Program-made: the position numbers and the translations under genes
NCBI GenBank assembly: GCA_036841525.1
Contig: DAITVZ010000011.1
Span: forward strand, 15,871-79,870
Length of the DNA: 64,000 bases
Reading direction: 5' to 3'
From: JAAYEA01 sp012689325
Lineage (GTDB): Bacteria; Chloroflexota; Anaerolineae; JAAYEA01
Part shown: positions 7,505 to 16,393 of the stretch, piece after piece
Position numbering within the stretch: position 1 is the first letter of the stretch
How the letters are laid out: each line of letters opens with the position of its first letter
The notes under the pieces: generated by a model
What the model was told of the DNA's origin: nothing
Databases searched by the model: none
What the model saw: only the letters and a program-made list of their open reading frames with translations

Positions 7505-8899
7505 ATGGCGAATCGCGACCACACCCGGCTCATCCACGAGCTGACGGACGAATACACCCGGCGCTTTCCGCGCTCGGCCACGCTGCACAATGAGGCCGAG
7601 TTGCGCATGATCGATGGCGGGAACCACCTGGTCCGCCTGATGGAACCCTTCCCCTTCCGCCTGGGCCAGTCCCACGGCGCCTATGTCTGCGATGTCGATG
7701 ATCACAAGATCCTCGACTACTGGCAAGGGCACATGGCCAATATCCTGGGCCATAACCCGCCGCAGATCACCCAACCTCTGGCCGAGGCTCTGCAAGACGG
7801 CTGGGGCCTGCAGTCCGGCTTTGCCGACGAGCTGCAGATCGAGGTAGCTCGCCTGATCGCCGAGCGCACCGGCGCCGAGCGCGTCCGCTTCACCACCAGC
7901 GGCACCCTCTGCACCATGTACGCCATCATGCTCTGCCGGTCCTTCACTGGCCGCTCCGAGGTTCTCAAGATCGGCGGCGGCTGGCATGGCGCCCAGCCCT
8001 GGGCGCTCAAAGGCATCTCGGTCAAGCAGGGCTCCTATGACCACATCGAATCCGAAGGGCTGCCCGCGCACATTGACAGCGAGACGCTGGTCACGCGCTA
8101 CAACGATGTTCAGGCACTGGAGGACGTCTTTGCCAAGCACGGCGACCGCATCGCCTGCTTTATCATGGAGCCGTGGATGGGCTCGGGCGGCTCCATGCCC
8201 GCGACGCCGGAGTACATGCGCGCCGCGCGCGACCTCACGCGCAAATACGGGGCCATGCTCATCCTGGACGAGGTCATCGCCGGCTTTCGCTTCCGCGCCG
8301 GAAACCTCGGCGCCATGTACGGCGTGCAGCCCGACCTGACCACCATGGCCAAGATCATCGGCGGCGGGATGCCCGTGGCCGCCGTGGCCGGCCGCGCCGA
8401 CATCCTGGCGCTCTGCGGACGCAAGAATGGCGAGGGTCGCCGGGTCCGCTTCGACGGCGGGACCTATTCCGCGCACCCGCTCTCCCTGCTGGCCAGCAAG
8501 CTGATGATCGAGTATCTCGTTGCCCACGAGGACGAGGTCTATCCCCGGATCGCGGCCATGGGCGAGCGGTTGCGCAAGGGGATCGAGAAGGTCTTTGCCG
8601 ATCGCGGCATCCTGGCTTGCTGCACCGGCCACCCCAACTCGGCCGTGCCGGGCAGCTCGCTCGCGTCGGTGCACTTTCCAGCCACCAACGACCTAAAGCT
8701 CTCCTGCCCGGACCAGGTCGGCAACCCCGCCCTGTCCGATATCACCCTCCGCGAGACGGTGATGAAGCTGGGGCTGCTGGTCCAGGATGTCAACGTCTCT
8801 CACGGCATCGGCGCGGTCTCGATGGCCCACAGCGACGCCGATATCGCCCGGACGCTGGAAGCCGTCGACCACGTCGCCAAGCGCATCGCTTCCGAGTGA
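7505..8899 (+). CDS. Class III aminotransferase (glutamate-1-semialdehyde aminomutase-like)
   Basis: 464-residue PLP enzyme, fold type I, of the HemL/aminotransferase class III family. The PLP lysine is K283 in TMAKIIGGGMP, the pyridine-N aspartate is D255 in LILDEVIAGFR, and the phosphate-binding SGT is near 132. The chain resembles HemL but is longer than typical GSAM (about 430), and there is no tetrapyrrole gene nearby. A catabolic omega-amino-acid or amino-sugar transaminase is therefore equally possible. ATG 7505 has GGGAGG at 7485-7490 (spacing a little long); the frame continues upstream to a TTG at 7451 without an RBS. It is monocistronic, with its own consensus promoter and a hairpin after the stop. 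Confidence 0.85.
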   Translation: MANRDHTRLIHELTDEYTRRFPRSATLHNEAELRMIDGGNHLVRLMEPFPFRLGQSHGAYVCDVDDHKILDYWQGHMANILGHNPPQITQPLAEALQDGWGLQSGFADELQIEVARLIAERTGAERVRFTTSGTLCTMYAIMLCRSFTGRSEVLKIGGGWHGAQPWALKGISVKQGSYDHIESEGLPAHIDSETLVTRYNDVQALEDVFAKHGDRIACFIMEPWMGSGGSMPATPEYMRAARDLTRKYGAMLILDEVIAGFRFRAGNLGAMYGVQPDLTTMAKIIGGGMPVAAVAGRADILALCGRKNGEGRRVRFDGGTYSAHPLSLLASKLMIEYLVAHEDEVYPRIAAMGERLRKGIEKVFADRGILACCTGHPNSAVPGSSLASVHFPATNDLKLSCPDQVGNPALSDITLRETVMKLGLLVQDVNVSHGIGAVSMAHSDADIARTLEAVDHVAKRIASE

Positions 8900-8909
8900 T
8901 CGTTCTCTG

Positions 8910-8938
8910 GGGCCCCAAGCGCGCGTCGCTTGGGGCCC
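8910..8938 (+). terminator. 12-bp perfect hairpin after aminotransferase gene
   Basis: GGGCCCCAAGCG (8910-8921) and CGCTTGGGGCCC (8927-8938) pair perfectly around the 5-base loop CGCGT. It begins ten bases after the stop and is not followed by a T-run. Confidence 0.7.
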
Positions 8939-9007
8939 TCCCGATGATCTGTGCATCAGCCTAACCTAGATCGCCGCACGAACCATCCCTGAGGAGCCGA
9001 ATCGTCC

Positions 9008-10912
9008 TTGCCTAGCGACCGCGTCAGCCCAGCGAACAGAGCCGATCAACGTCCCTTGCTGTCCCACGAAGCCCTGGGGCGGCGCCCTGGCCGTTGCGCC
9101 AAGGCGAGCCAGGCCAGGCTGTTGCGCATCGCAGTCCTGTTTCTGCTAGCGCTCTGGGTCGCGTCTCTGGCCGCATGCACATCGGCCACGCCAACGCCGC
9201 TCATCAGCCCTGCCAGCCCGTCTGCCACACCCGACCCACTGCCGGCGACCGCGACGCTCACCGCCATTCCGGCGGCCTCCGCCACCGCCACGGCGGCCCC
9301 GCCCACCGACACGCCCATCCCGCCGCCCACGGCCACGCTACCGCCGCGGCGGGTGCGCCTGCACATCCCAGAGGAACTGAAGGGACGGTCCTTGGAACTG
9401 CAAAAGCTGTTCCGCGATCATCCCGAGTTTTCGTTTCTGGTCGAGTTGGTCGGGGACTCGGCGCAGGTGGCCCGGGACTGCCAGGAGGGCCGGGCAGACC
9501 TTGGACTCGTGCTCGGCCCAGCAGTCGGGCAGGGGTTGGTCGGCTATCCCTATCACGAGGTTCCCGTCGCCGCGGTGGTCTCCTTCACCAAGCAACTGGA
9601 GCAGGTCTCGCTGGAGCAGTTGCGCGCCGTCTATGCGTCCGATGCCGGCGCGCGCGCCGCGCTGGGTATCACCGAGACGCTCGCCTGGCAGGCAGCCGCT
9701 CCGGCGCTTGTGCAGCCCGGCGCCGAGGCTGCTAGCGAGGCCATCGCCTCCCCCGATGTGTTGCTGGCGCGGGTCCGGGCCGATCGCCGTCTTGTGGCTC
9801 TCTTGCCCTATGCCCAGGTCAAACCGGAAGCGCGCGCGCTGCGCATCGACGGCCTCCACCCCGGGGATGCTGGTTATCCACTGGTGGCGCAGGAACAGGT
9901 CATCGCTGGCGCCGATCCGCGTATGCAGCAACTGGCCCAGGCGCTCTCTGCAGCGTTGCGCCCAGCCCTGCCGGCCGCGCCAGCCGAGATCGACCTGGCC
10001 ATGGTCGGCGACATGATGCTGGCGCGGGATATGGGCGACATGCTGCGCCAGCACGGGCCCGACTATGCCTACGGCGCCGTGCGGCGCCTCCTCTCCGAGG
10101 CGGACATCACCCTGGGCAACCTGGAATGCGTGATCTCGGAGCGTGGCGAGCCAGAGCCCAAGGCGTACGTCTTTCGCGCGCCACTCACGGCCACCCTCAG
10201 CCTGCGGGACGCCGGATTTGACGTGCTGAACCTGGCCAACAACCACATCCTGGACTATGGCGTTGAGGCCATGGGCGATACCTTTGACCAGTTGCGCGGC
10301 GCCGGCATCGCCCATATCGGCGCCGGCATGACCGAGGCCGAGGCGCACGCGCCGGTGCATCTGGAGGTGAACGGGCTGAGGCTGGCCTTCCTGGGCTACG
10401 CCAACTATCCCACCGAGACCTCCACCGGCTTTCCCGCCGGGGCCTTTGTCGCCGTGGGCGATCGGCCCGGCATCGCCTGGGGCGAGACGGAGCGCATCCG
10501 CCGCGAGGTAGCCGCCGCCAAGAGCGAGGCCGACCTGGTCATCGTGGCCCTGCACGGCGGGCGCGAGTATTGGGAGGTCCCCACCGAGTTCCAGCAAGAG
10601 GCGGCGCGCGCTGCTATCGACGCGGGCGCGGCCCTGGTGTGGGGGCACCACGCCCATTCGTGGCAGGGCGTCGAGTTCTATGGCGACGGCGTGATCCTGT
10701 ACAGCCTGGGCGATTTCGTCTTTGACCAGATGACGACCAACAACACCGGGGTGGCGCGCCTCCGTCTGGACGCGCGCGGTGTGCGCCAACTGGAGCTGGT
10801 CCCGGTCCTGATCGGCGAGAACGGCCGCCCGGCTCCCGCTGAAGGGGCGACCGGCCGCGCCATCCTGGACTGGTTTTACAGCCTCAGCGACTTGTTGCAG
10901 CAGGGAGGGTAA
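9008..10912 (+). CDS. Lipoprotein with PstS-like domain fused to CapA (PGA_cap) domain
   Basis: 634-residue surface lipoprotein. Order: basic N terminus, hydrophobic segment and lipobox SLAAC with lipidated C57; Pro/Thr/Ala-rich spacer to about residue 113; a periplasmic-binding-like domain (about 115-320) with PstS-type phrases such as FTKQLEQVSLEQLRAVYAS; then a CapA/PGA_cap metallophosphatase-like domain from about 328. In the CapA part, MVGDMMLARD, GNLECVIS, LANNHILDYG and WGHHAHSWQGVE give the expected metal ligands. CapA relatives act in poly-gamma-glutamate or capsule handling; the attached binding domain is not usual. Start is a TTG after GAGGAG; a later TTG at 9121 is the alternative. 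The next gene starts three bases after the stop. A PBP gene follows, suggesting a cell-wall role. Confidence 0.85.
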   Translation: MPSDRVSPANRADQRPLLSHEALGRRPGRCAKASQARLLRIAVLFLLALWVASLAACTSATPTPLISPASPSATPDPLPATATLTAIPAASATATAAPPTDTPIPPPTATLPPRRVRLHIPEELKGRSLELQKLFRDHPEFSFLVELVGDSAQVARDCQEGRADLGLVLGPAVGQGLVGYPYHEVPVAAVVSFTKQLEQVSLEQLRAVYASDAGARAALGITETLAWQAAAPALVQPGAEAASEAIASPDVLLARVRADRRLVALLPYAQVKPEARALRIDGLHPGDAGYPLVAQEQVIAGADPRMQQLAQALSAALRPALPAAPAEIDLAMVGDMMLARDMGDMLRQHGPDYAYGAVRRLLSEADITLGNLECVISERGEPEPKAYVFRAPLTATLSLRDAGFDVLNLANNHILDYGVEAMGDTFDQLRGAGIAHIGAGMTEAEAHAPVHLEVNGLRLAFLGYANYPTETSTGFPAGAFVAVGDRPGIAWGETERIRREVAAAKSEADLVIVALHGGREYWEVPTEFQQEAARAAIDAGAALVWGHHAHSWQGVEFYGDGVILYSLGDFVFDQMTTNNTGVARLRLDARGVRQLELVPVLIGENGRPAPAEGATGRAILDWFYSLSDLLQQGG

Positions 10913-10915
10913 CCA

Positions 10916-11620
10916 ATGTCAGAGCTAGACTGGGAAGGGGCTTGGGAATGGGAAGCCGATCTCCTGACCAATTTGAACCGATTCCTGGGCATCGACCTCA
11001 AGTACATCCTGGGCATCCCCAACAACATCATGGTGGGCGACCGCATGCTCTACCTGCTCAAGGGCGGGCAGAAGGAAGCCGCGCGGGTGCAGGAGCAGGT
11101 CGTCTTGCACGGCGCAGTCGACCCAGAGCTGAAAATGCGGCCCACGCACCCGCACGTGGTCAAGCTGGATAGCATCCCGCTGGATGGCGTGCCCCAGGAT
11201 ATCCAACTGCGCATCACCGACGTGATGGAGGACCTCTGCTTTCATCGCGGCCAGCGCGAATACCTGGAGGCCAAGTACCTGCGCCCCACGAAGGATTGGC
11301 GGGTGAGCTGGGCCCTGGGAGCCTATTTCCTGGCCGGGCGGCGGATCGCCGTGCTGGGCGACTTTCGCCACGATCGCGTGTCGCTGGTCTTCACCGAGCC
11401 GTTTTACCTGGCAGTAGACGAGCTGGAGCGGCAGAAGCGGCAGGCGCAGCGCTTCCTGGAGCGGCTGCAAGGGGCGCTCACCCTCAGGAACCGCTACACC
11501 CGCCGCGAGGACTATCAGTGGGCCAAGATCGTCAACATGGCCAGCGGCCCGCAGTATCTCTCCGTGATGGACCAGAAGGGAAACATCACCACGGAAGAGG
11601 TTCCCTACCCCGATTACTAG
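10916..11620 (+). CDS. Protein of unknown function, 234 residues
   Basis: Not recognised. Soluble-looking, Trp-rich at the N terminus (ELDWEGAWEWE), with charged helices near 170-190 (DELERQKRQAQRFLERLQ) and no signal peptide or membrane helix. A possible alpha/beta core includes GIPNNIMVGDRMLYLLKGG and RRIAVLGDFRHDRVSLVF. GGAGGG precedes the ATG and the gene starts three bases after the CapA-domain lipoprotein gene, so the two are surely co-transcribed and the function is probably tied to it. Codon use and GC content look like the neighbours. A nuclease or regulatory role cannot be argued from sequence alone. Confidence 0.75.
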   Translation: MSELDWEGAWEWEADLLTNLNRFLGIDLKYILGIPNNIMVGDRMLYLLKGGQKEAARVQEQVVLHGAVDPELKMRPTHPHVVKLDSIPLDGVPQDIQLRITDVMEDLCFHRGQREYLEAKYLRPTKDWRVSWALGAYFLAGRRIAVLGDFRHDRVSLVFTEPFYLAVDELERQKRQAQRFLERLQGALTLRNRYTRREDYQWAKIVNMASGPQYLSVMDQKGNITTEEVPYPDY

Positions 11621-11711
11621 GGGGAACTCGAGAGGCTCGCCAGACGTCAGAAACAGGGGACCCACCACGGGATCAGCAGCAGAGCGCGCGCCGCAAGCGC
11701 CGCCGCCTTCC

Positions 11712-14639
11712 ATGAAAGCGATCATGCACGAACGACCAAGGACATACGCCAGCGCCACGCCGCCTCCAGAGAGCCAGCAACCGCTCCCTCGGCGGCGTTC
11801 TGCGCGCTATTACTATATCGCCAGCAGCGCCACGTGGGCTGCCATCGCCGCGCTAACCCTGCTGGTCGTTGGCGCCATCGCTGCCGTCCTCGTCTATGTC
11901 TATTACGCTCGGCACGTCCCCTCGCCGCAGGACCTCACCGCTCGCTCGGCGCTGTTCAAAAGCACCAGGATTTATGATCGCAACGGCGAGCTTCTCTACG
12001 AGGTGATCGATCCCACCGGCGGGCGTCGTACCATCGTCCGCTATGACGACCTCTCCGACGAGATCATCTGGGCCACGGTGGACACCGAGGATGCCACCTT
12101 CTTCCGCAACCCCGGCTTTAACCCCTTCGCCATCGCCCGCTCGGTCTATTGGGCCCTCACCGAGGGCGAGGTCGTCTCCGGTGCCAGCGGCATCACCCAG
12201 CAGGTGGCGCGCATGCTCTACCTGAACCAGGAGCAGACCCTGGACCGCAAGCTGAAGGAAGCAGTGCTGGCCACCGAAATCACCCGCCTCTACTCCAAAG
12301 AAGAGATCCTGCAGATCTATCTGAATGAGATTTATTATGGCAACCTCTCCTACGGAATCGCTGCCGCCGCGGAGACCTACTTTGGCAAGCGCGTCCAGGA
12401 CCTGACGCTGGCCGAGTCGGCTCTGCTGGCCGGGCTGCCTCAGGCGGCCGGCCCTCACGACCCCTACACCAATCCAGAAGGGGCGAAGGCTCGTCGCGCG
12501 GTCGTGCTCAACCTCATGGCCCGCCAGGGGCACATCAGCCAGCAGGCCGCGGACCTGGCCGCCCAGGAGCCGCTCAACCTGCGCCCGCTGACCATCGAGA
12601 TCAAGGCGCCGCACTTTGTCATGTATGTGCGCGGGCTGCTGGAGGAGCGGTACGGCAATCAGATCTACCGCCGCGGCCTGCAGGTCTATACCACGCTGGA
12701 CCTGGAGATGCAGCGCGACGCCGAACGAGTCGCCCAGCAGCACATCGAGAGCCTGAAGGGGCACAACGTCAGCAACGCCGCCGTGCTCACGGTCAACGCC
12801 CACACCGGCGAGATACTGGCCATGCTGGGCAGCGTCAACTTTTTCGACGACAGCATCCAGGGCCAGGTCAACGTGACCCTGCGACCTCGCCAGCCCGGCT
12901 CCACGGTCAAACCGCTCGCCTATGCCGCTGCCTTCGAGCGGGGCTGGAGCCCGTCCACCATGCTGATGGACGTCCGCACCGAGTACCCCGGCGGCCCCGA
13001 CGGGCCCTATGTCCCGGCCAACTATGACAAGAAGGAGCACGGGGCGGTCTCTTTGCGGCAGGCGCTGGGCTCGTCCTACAACATCCCCGCCGTCCAAACG
13101 CTCAACGAGCTGGGCGTCCCGGCCATGCTCGAGATGGCCGAGCGGCTGGGCATCACCACCTGGACTCGCCCCGACTATGGGCTATCGCTGGTGCTGGGCA
13201 CCGCCGATACGACCATGATCGAGCTGGTGAGCGCCTTTACCGCCTTGGCCAACGCTGGGGTGCGCGTCACGCCTAACCCGATCCTACGCGTCGTGGATTT
13301 CGAGGGCAACACGCTGGAAGATATCGCGAGCCAGCCCAGCGGCGAGCAGGTGCTGGACGCGCGCATCGCCTTCCTGATCACCAGCATCCTCTCGGACAAC
13401 GAAGCCCGCGCGCCTGCCTTGGGCCGCCAGAACAACCTGGTCCTCTCCAAGCCCTCCGCAGCCAAGACGGGCACCACGGAGGACTTTCGCGACGCCTGGG
13501 TCGTGGGCTACACCCCTGACCTGGTCACCGGCATCTGGGTCGGCAACTCGGATGGCACGCCCATGGAGAACCTCCCGGGCGTCCGCGGCGCCGGCCCCAT
13601 CTGGCAGAATTATATGGAAGAGATCCTGGCCGACCAGCCAGCGCACGACTTTCAGATGCCCCCGGGCATCGTCTCTCTGCCGGTCTGCCCGATCTCGGGC
13701 CACCCCGTCACCGAGGATTGCCCGCCGGCCCGCACGGATCTCTTCCTGGAGGAGGCCGCGCCCCAGGGGCCCTGCCCGGTGCACACCCGCATCGGCATCT
13801 GCCGCCTTAGCGGCCAGCGCGCCACGGAGCTCTGCCCTGCCGACCTGGTGGACGTGCAGGCCTTTACCGCCTTTCCCCTGGCCTACCGCCAATGGGCCGA
13901 GGCGCAAGGGTATCCCCAACCGCCCGTGGACATCTGCCCGATCCACAACCAGGGCAACAAGGTGCAGATCACCTCGCCCGCCGAAGGCCAGACCGTGGGC
14001 GGCCTGGTGGAGATCCGGGGCAGTGCCATCATCGACGAGCTGGTGCACTATATCCTGGAGTACGGCATCTCTCACGACCCCGGCGGCTGGGGGCTGGTCC
14101 GCAGCGCCACTACCGTGCGTGTGGATGGGGGCACCCTGGGTTTCTGGGACACCCGCGAGCTGGAGAACGGGCCGCACACGATCCGCGTGCTGGCGGTCAA
14201 CAGCCACGGGCAGACCGTGGAGGCGCGGGTGCATCTCTATGTCTTTAACGGCGGGCGCGAGTTGACGCCCACGCGCTGGACCACCGTGACGCCCACGCTC
14301 TCGCCCACCGCGACCTTCACCTGGGCCCCGACCCAGTCACCCACGGCGTCTCCCACCTTCTCGTCGACTCTCCTGCCCTCCGTCACCGCGACGGCGACGC
14401 CGCCTGCCACGGTGACGGCGCCGCCAACCGCTTCGCCCATGCCATCCTTTACCCCCACCCAGAGCCCCACGGCCGCGCCCACGCTAGGCCCGACTCTGGT
14501 TCAGTTGCCGACCAGCGCGCCTACGCCCACCGCCACGGACACGCCTCCGCCGACGCAGACGCCCGCCCCCACGCGGACGCCAGCCTTCGGCCCCACGCTG
14601 GTCTTTCCGCCGACCGCGACGCGCACGCCCAGGCCCTGA
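11712..14639 (+). CDS. Class A penicillin-binding protein (PBP1a/1c-type) with Ig-like and Pro/Thr tail
   Basis: 975-residue bifunctional peptidoglycan synthase. Cytoplasmic basic N terminus, one membrane helix (about 40-65), GT51 glycosyltransferase domain with catalytic E126 in VDTEDATFF and the later ASGITQQVARMLY motif. The transpeptidase domain has active S397 in PGSTVKP, S455-Y-N457 and KTGTT near 595. After it come Cys-rich CPISGHPVTEDCPP-type segments, an Ig-like stretch (about 750-880) and a low-complexity Thr/Pro tail of about 90 residues, all outside the cell. The conserved His after the GT51 EDxxF motif is Asn here (FFRNPGF). No clear RBS precedes ATG 11712, so the start may lie a few codons downstream at 11724. 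It follows the CapA pair by 91 bases. Confidence 0.93.
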   Translation: MKAIMHERPRTYASATPPPESQQPLPRRRSARYYYIASSATWAAIAALTLLVVGAIAAVLVYVYYARHVPSPQDLTARSALFKSTRIYDRNGELLYEVIDPTGGRRTIVRYDDLSDEIIWATVDTEDATFFRNPGFNPFAIARSVYWALTEGEVVSGASGITQQVARMLYLNQEQTLDRKLKEAVLATEITRLYSKEEILQIYLNEIYYGNLSYGIAAAAETYFGKRVQDLTLAESALLAGLPQAAGPHDPYTNPEGAKARRAVVLNLMARQGHISQQAADLAAQEPLNLRPLTIEIKAPHFVMYVRGLLEERYGNQIYRRGLQVYTTLDLEMQRDAERVAQQHIESLKGHNVSNAAVLTVNAHTGEILAMLGSVNFFDDSIQGQVNVTLRPRQPGSTVKPLAYAAAFERGWSPSTMLMDVRTEYPGGPDGPYVPANYDKKEHGAVSLRQALGSSYNIPAVQTLNELGVPAMLEMAERLGITTWTRPDYGLSLVLGTADTTMIELVSAFTALANAGVRVTPNPILRVVDFEGNTLEDIASQPSGEQVLDARIAFLITSILSDNEARAPALGRQNNLVLSKPSAAKTGTTEDFRDAWVVGYTPDLVTGIWVGNSDGTPMENLPGVRGAGPIWQNYMEEILADQPAHDFQMPPGIVSLPVCPISGHPVTEDCPPARTDLFLEEAAPQGPCPVHTRIGICRLSGQRATELCPADLVDVQAFTAFPLAYRQWAEAQGYPQPPVDICPIHNQGNKVQITSPAEGQTVGGLVEIRGSAIIDELVHYILEYGISHDPGGWGLVRSATTVRVDGGTLGFWDTRELENGPHTIRVLAVNSHGQTVEARVHLYVFNGGRELTPTRWTTVTPTLSPTATFTWAPTQSPTASPTFSSTLLPSVTATATPPATVTAPPTASPMPSFTPTQSPTAAPTLGPTLVQLPTSAPTPTATDTPPPTQTPAPTRTPAFGPTLVFPPTATRTPRP

Positions 14640-14667
14640 GCTTGCCCCCGGGGCCCAGCTCGCGATC

Positions 14668-14696
14668 TGGTCACCGCGCGAGTTCTGTCGTATAAT
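14668..14696 (+). promoter_or_regulatory. Promoter for the small membrane protein genes
   Basis: TGGTCA (14668-14673), 17 bases and a perfect TATAAT (14691-14696). It lies 30 bases after the PBP stop and 78 bases before the GTG at 14774. Confidence 0.6.
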
Positions 14697-14773
14697 GATC
14701 CCAGCCCTCCGGGATCGTGGCGGAGAGGGCAACCTGGTCTCTGCGAATCGTCCGCCAGCGAAAGGAAGAGCTC

Positions 14774-14986
14774 GTGAGCGATCAACTCGGCCCCAAGGCC
14801 CCATCTGATGAGCGCCCGCCGCGCAGCAACCTGGCCGCTGGCCTCGCCATCGGCGCGGCCCTCGGCATCGTCTTTGGGGTGGCCTTGGATAGCATCGGCG
14901 CAGGGCTGGCCATGGGCATTGCCATCGGCGTTGCCATCGGCGCGGGCATGGACCATGGGGACAAGCTCAGCGGCAAGCAGCGCTAG
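14774..14986 (+). CDS. 70-residue glycine-zipper membrane protein
   Basis: Hydrophilic N terminus of about 25 residues followed by one long or two short Gly/Ala-rich hydrophobic segments (AAGLAIGAALGIVFGVAL and GLAMGIAIGVAIGAGM). The G-x3-G spacing is typical of packed membrane helices. The GTG start at 14774 has AAGGAAGAG three bases upstream; a longer in-frame ATG at 14717 lacks one. It has its own TATAAT promoter. Function is unknown; such glycine-zipper mini-proteins are often general membrane-stress proteins, which is only an analogy. Confidence 0.6.
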   Translation: MSDQLGPKAPSDERPPRSNLAAGLAIGAALGIVFGVALDSIGAGLAMGIAIGVAIGAGMDHGDKLSGKQR

Positions 14987-15012
14987 AAGTCATCGGCACA
15001 ACGGTTGATTGG

Positions 15013-15036
15013 GGACACCAGGAGGGACACCAGGAG
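15013..15036 (+). repeat. Tandem 12-bp duplication carrying two Shine-Dalgarno sites
   Basis: GGACACCAGGAG occurs twice in direct tandem (15013-15024, 15025-15036), so AGGAGG appears at 15020-15025 and at 15032-15037. The second copy is correctly spaced (six bases) from the ATG at 15044. Confidence 0.85.
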
Positions 15037-15043
15037 GCACATC

Positions 15044-15244
15044 ATGAAGCAGAACATGAGCTCGCTCGATCGGATCATCAGGCTGGCTGTCGCGGTGGTC
15101 ATCGCCATCCTCTATTTCACGGGGACTCTCACAGGCTGGGTGGCCATCGTGCTGGGCATCGTCGCCGTTATCCTTGCCCTCACGAGCATCTTGGGCTTCT
15201 GCCCCCTCTATGGCCTGCTGGGGATCTCGACCAAGAAAAGCTGA
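15044..15244 (+). CDS. DUF2892 (YgaP-type transmembrane) small membrane protein
   Basis: 66 residues with two hydrophobic helices (about 10-28 and 32-52). The ending GFCPLYGLLGIST is the hallmark of the DUF2892 inner membrane family (the membrane part of YgaP-like rhodanese proteins). The stand-alone domain has no known activity. The start MKQNMSSLDR at 15044 is chosen because AGGAGG lies six bases upstream; an in-frame ATT at 15005 would add 13 residues without support. It lies 57 bases after the glycine-zipper gene and is probably on the same transcript. Confidence 0.8.
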   Translation: MKQNMSSLDRIIRLAVAVVIAILYFTGTLTGWVAIVLGIVAVILALTSILGFCPLYGLLGISTKKS

Positions 15245-15346
15245 CGCTCGCCCGGCGGCTGGCGTGATAGAAGACAAGTGGCGGGCGCCTGATTCAGCTG
15301 GCGACGCCCCTTTGGTGGTTGTTGTGCGCCCCGATAGGAGCCCAAT

Positions 15347-16384
15347 ATGCTCGCGCTCAACGAGGCCGAGATCCAGGTGCTGATCGCCGCGCAGAGGACC
15401 GCGGAGGCCCAGCGCCCGCTCACCCGGGAGGCCCTGACTGGCCGGGCCGGCGATTTCTGCCGATATCTGGTGGACTGGCAGCAGGCTTTCGATACCCTGG
15501 CCGCCAGAGAGTTACTGGTCCCTGGCGACGGCGGACTGCGGCTCACCGAGCGTGGCGCCGCCGATGCGCACCGCCTCGCCGAGGAACGCCCCGAGATGTG
15601 GTACTGGTATCGGCAGTACTACGAGGTCACCCGCGATAGCCCCGCCCACGCTGCCTTTTGCGAGCGAGTCTATGGCCGCAACCTTTGCCAGCACGGCTTT
15701 GCGGACATGGCGCAACTGGACAAGCTGATCGAGGTATCGGCCCTCGGCCCCGGCGACCGCGCCCTGGACCTTGGCTGCGGCAACGGCCTGATCGCCGAGT
15801 ACATCTCGGATCGGACCGGCGCCCACGTCACCGGCATCGACAACATCCCCGAGGCCATCGCCCAGGCCCATGAGCGCACCCTGGCCAAGCGCTCCCGCCT
15901 GGCCTTCGAGGTCCACGATATGGCCCGGCTGGAGTCGCTGCCGGGCCCCTTTGACACGATCATCTCGATCGACACGCTCTACTTTGTCAAGGAGGACGAG
16001 GTCGTTCCCAAGATCAAGTCGCTCCTGGCCCCCGGAGGGCGGATAGCCATTCTCTGGGATCATTCGCTTTGGGACCCCGCCACCAACTGGCGAGAGAGGG
16101 CGCTGACCGAGGCGCCGCCGTTTCCACGCGAGTCCCTGCAGGCAGACAAGACGCCCATGGCCGCGCGATTGCGTAGGCTGGGCCTGGCCTTCCAGGCCTG
16201 GGACCTGACCGAGGCGCATTACCAGCACGCCCTGCGGCGCCAGGCCGCCCTCGCCGACCTGCGCGCCGACTTCGAGGCCGAGGGCAACCAGTTCCTCTAC
16301 CAGAACCGTCTGGACGAAGCCAACGGAGAGCGCGCCATTCTGGCCGCCGGCCTCGCCTGCCGTTACCTATACCTCGCGAAATAG
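15347..16384 (+). CDS. SAM-dependent methyltransferase with N-terminal winged-helix-like domain
   Basis: 345-residue class I methyltransferase. Residues 1-75 form a helical, winged-helix-like region (EAEIQVLIAAQRT; LAARELLVPGDGGLRLTERG), and the Rossmann domain follows with motif I ALDLGCGNG at 139-147 and acidic residues in VTGIDNIPEA. The N-terminal module resembles dimerisation domains of small-molecule O-methyltransferases, so a small-molecule substrate is likely but unknown. TAGGAG precedes the ATG with normal spacing. The M42 peptidase gene starts nine bases after the stop, so the two are co-transcribed. Confidence 0.85.
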   Translation: MLALNEAEIQVLIAAQRTAEAQRPLTREALTGRAGDFCRYLVDWQQAFDTLAARELLVPGDGGLRLTERGAADAHRLAEERPEMWYWYRQYYEVTRDSPAHAAFCERVYGRNLCQHGFADMAQLDKLIEVSALGPGDRALDLGCGNGLIAEYISDRTGAHVTGIDNIPEAIAQAHERTLAKRSRLAFEVHDMARLESLPGPFDTIISIDTLYFVKEDEVVPKIKSLLAPGGRIAILWDHSLWDPATNWRERALTEAPPFPRESLQADKTPMAARLRRLGLAFQAWDLTEAHYQHALRRQAALADLRADFEAEGNQFLYQNRLDEANGERAILAAGLACRYLYLAK

Positions 16385-16393
16385 GAGAGCGCC

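Noticed and set aside
14270..14636. Thr/Pro repeat DNA that might be a tandem repeat or phase-variable locus
   Set aside because: It encodes the low-complexity surface tail of the PBP, units are irregular, and no perfect tandem unit suitable for slippage is seen.
14638..14660. Weak inverted repeat after the PBP stop (GAGCT...AGCTC)
   Set aside because: Stem interrupted by mismatches with an ill-defined loop; clearly weaker than the other gene-end hairpins.
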